From assembly GCA_036897625.1 (NCBI GenBank), contig JAYMTA010001422.1, positions 1-20,108 on the forward strand: a DNA stretch of 20,108 nucleotides, given 5' to 3'. Shown here piece after piece: positions 19,439 to 20,108 of this stretch. The translations under genes and the position numbers were made by a program. The notes under the pieces are model-generated. The model had not been told where the DNA came from. It did no database searches and saw nothing but the letters and a program-made list of their open reading frames with translations. The first letter of the stretch is position 1. Every line of letters begins with the position of its first letter. The stretch comes from Pelargonium cotyledonis (lineage: Eukaryota; Streptophyta; Magnoliopsida; Geraniales; Geraniaceae).

Positions 19439-20108
19439 CTCCCCTTCATGTGCGAGTATGGAGTGGTACAAGACCTTTGGTCAACCACCTCAAAGTATTC
19501 GAAGCATCTGCTACTCTCATATTCCAAAAGTGAAGCGGGCAAAGCTCGATGTCTCCAGCGAGAGATGTATTTTCGTGGGCTATAGATGAGCGAGCAAAGG
19601 CCACAAAATTTTTAGTCTCGAGAAAAATCAAGTCATCATCAGCCAAGATATCCAAGTTGATGAAAATGCCTCATGGAATTGGGAAGAGAACAAAGTTGAA
19701 AAGAAATCCTTTTCGATCAATGTCAGTCTGATCACAACAAATGAAAAAGAAAACGAAGAAGAATACGATCCAACCTCACCAGTGGCAATAGCACCATCGT
19801 CAACCTTAACAACATCAAGCTCAACACTAAGGCCGAACTCACCGAGCTCGAGCTCACCAATCTCGTCAAACTCAAGTCCGAGCTCAACTCCAAGGAGATA
19901 CAAATCTTTAACGATACCTATGCAACATGCAATTGTTGTTCAGATGAGCCTGAAAGCTATGATGAAGCAAACCAAGAAGAAGCATGGAGAAAAGCGATGA
20001 CAGAAGAAATCCAAGTGATAAAGAAGAACAACACTTGGAAGCTCGTCGACAAGCCAAGAGACAAAGACGTCATTGGTGTCAAATGGATCTACAAGGTCAA
20101 GGACAACC
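19438..20108 (+). pseudogene. Decayed Ty1/copia pol fragment (integrase end to RT start), runs off window
   Basis: Read in three successive frames, the segment matches copia polyprotein order. First comes an integrase C-terminal block with VWSG...VNHLKVF (about 19456-19497). Next is a long block from 19506 with CYSHIP, KRAKLD, CIFVGY and DENASWNW. After a Ser/Thr/Pro-rich linker (about 19790-19900) comes a reverse-transcriptase start with EEAWRKAM, NNTW, LVDKP and GVKWIYKVK (19913-20108). It is broken by a -1-type shift near 19498-19506, a TGA at 19587-19589 and another shift near 19905-19912, so it cannot make a working polyprotein. It is in the same orientation as the ligase gene and lies in its intron 9. 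The gag/protease side is absent to the left. Confidence 0.85.

Larger units (their letters stand above)
18434..20108 (+). other. Intron 9 of the XBAT33-like gene, incomplete
   Basis: Exon 9 ends GTTGCTGAAG with donor GTCCAT, phase 1, at the place where the family continues with Gly-Cys of the RING. No sequence matching the next RING exon (Gly-Cys-x-His-x-x-Cys) was found up to the window edge. The intron is therefore at least 1,675 bp. Its distal half consists of the inverted-repeat element and the copia remnant. A gene break here cannot be excluded. Confidence 0.65.

Noticed and set aside
1-20108. CRISPR array, riboswitch, rRNA, tRNA or prokaryotic operon
   Set aside because: No regularly spaced direct repeats, no conserved RNA cores, and the gene structure is that of a plant nuclear genome. 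The ~62-bp tandem repeats have no spacers and belong to transposon ends.

Overview
This is a stretch of a plant nuclear genome, most likely a eudicot. Exons are split by AT-rich introns with GT..AG borders, both genes belong to land-plant families, and the intergenic DNA is AT-rich and full of small transposable elements and retroelement pieces. There is no sign of bacterial-style gene packing. The species cannot be named from this sequence alone.

Two genes are convincing, both on the + strand. The first (5384-9423, 3 coding exons, 320 aa) is a complete group-A bZIP transcription factor of the ABF/AREB/ABI5 family, closest to AREB3/DPBF3 (ABI5-like protein 2). It has all four conserved phosphorylation-type motifs and a full bZIP domain. 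Its second intron is about 3 kb and holds a retroelement fragment with an antisense primer-binding site and an A21 tract. The second gene (14904 to beyond 18433, 9 exons seen, about 332 aa) is an XB3-family ankyrin-repeat RING E3 ubiquitin ligase, closest to XBAT33. Its last visible exon holds the first two RING cysteines. The rest of the RING domain is not in the window, and the current intron contains an inverted-repeat element and a decayed Ty1/copia pol segment running off the right edge.

Layout: 1-4600 holds a TIR element (263-997), a decayed unassigned stretch and otherwise nothing recognisable; 4620-5383 is a pyrimidine-rich leader region; 5384-9423 AREB3-like gene; 9424-10611 3' flank; 10612-11441 a Mutator-like element with a 9-bp target duplication and tandem ~62-bp repeats in its inverted ends; 11442-12479 nothing clear; 12480-13312 a LINE-like insertion with a 14-bp target duplication; 13545-14506 a second TIR element with ~190-bp ends and a GC-rich core; 14507-14903 promoter/leader of the ligase gene; 14904-18433 ligase exons; 18434-20108 intron with repeats and copia remnant.

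The two genes are not an operon and need not work together. One link is worth testing: two of the transposable elements between them carry perfect ABRE motifs (YACGTGGC), the binding site of AREB-type factors. One of these motifs lies about 560 bp upstream of the ligase start codon. No new molecular system can be claimed from this window; the most unusual items are the transposon architectures and their possible regulatory cargo.
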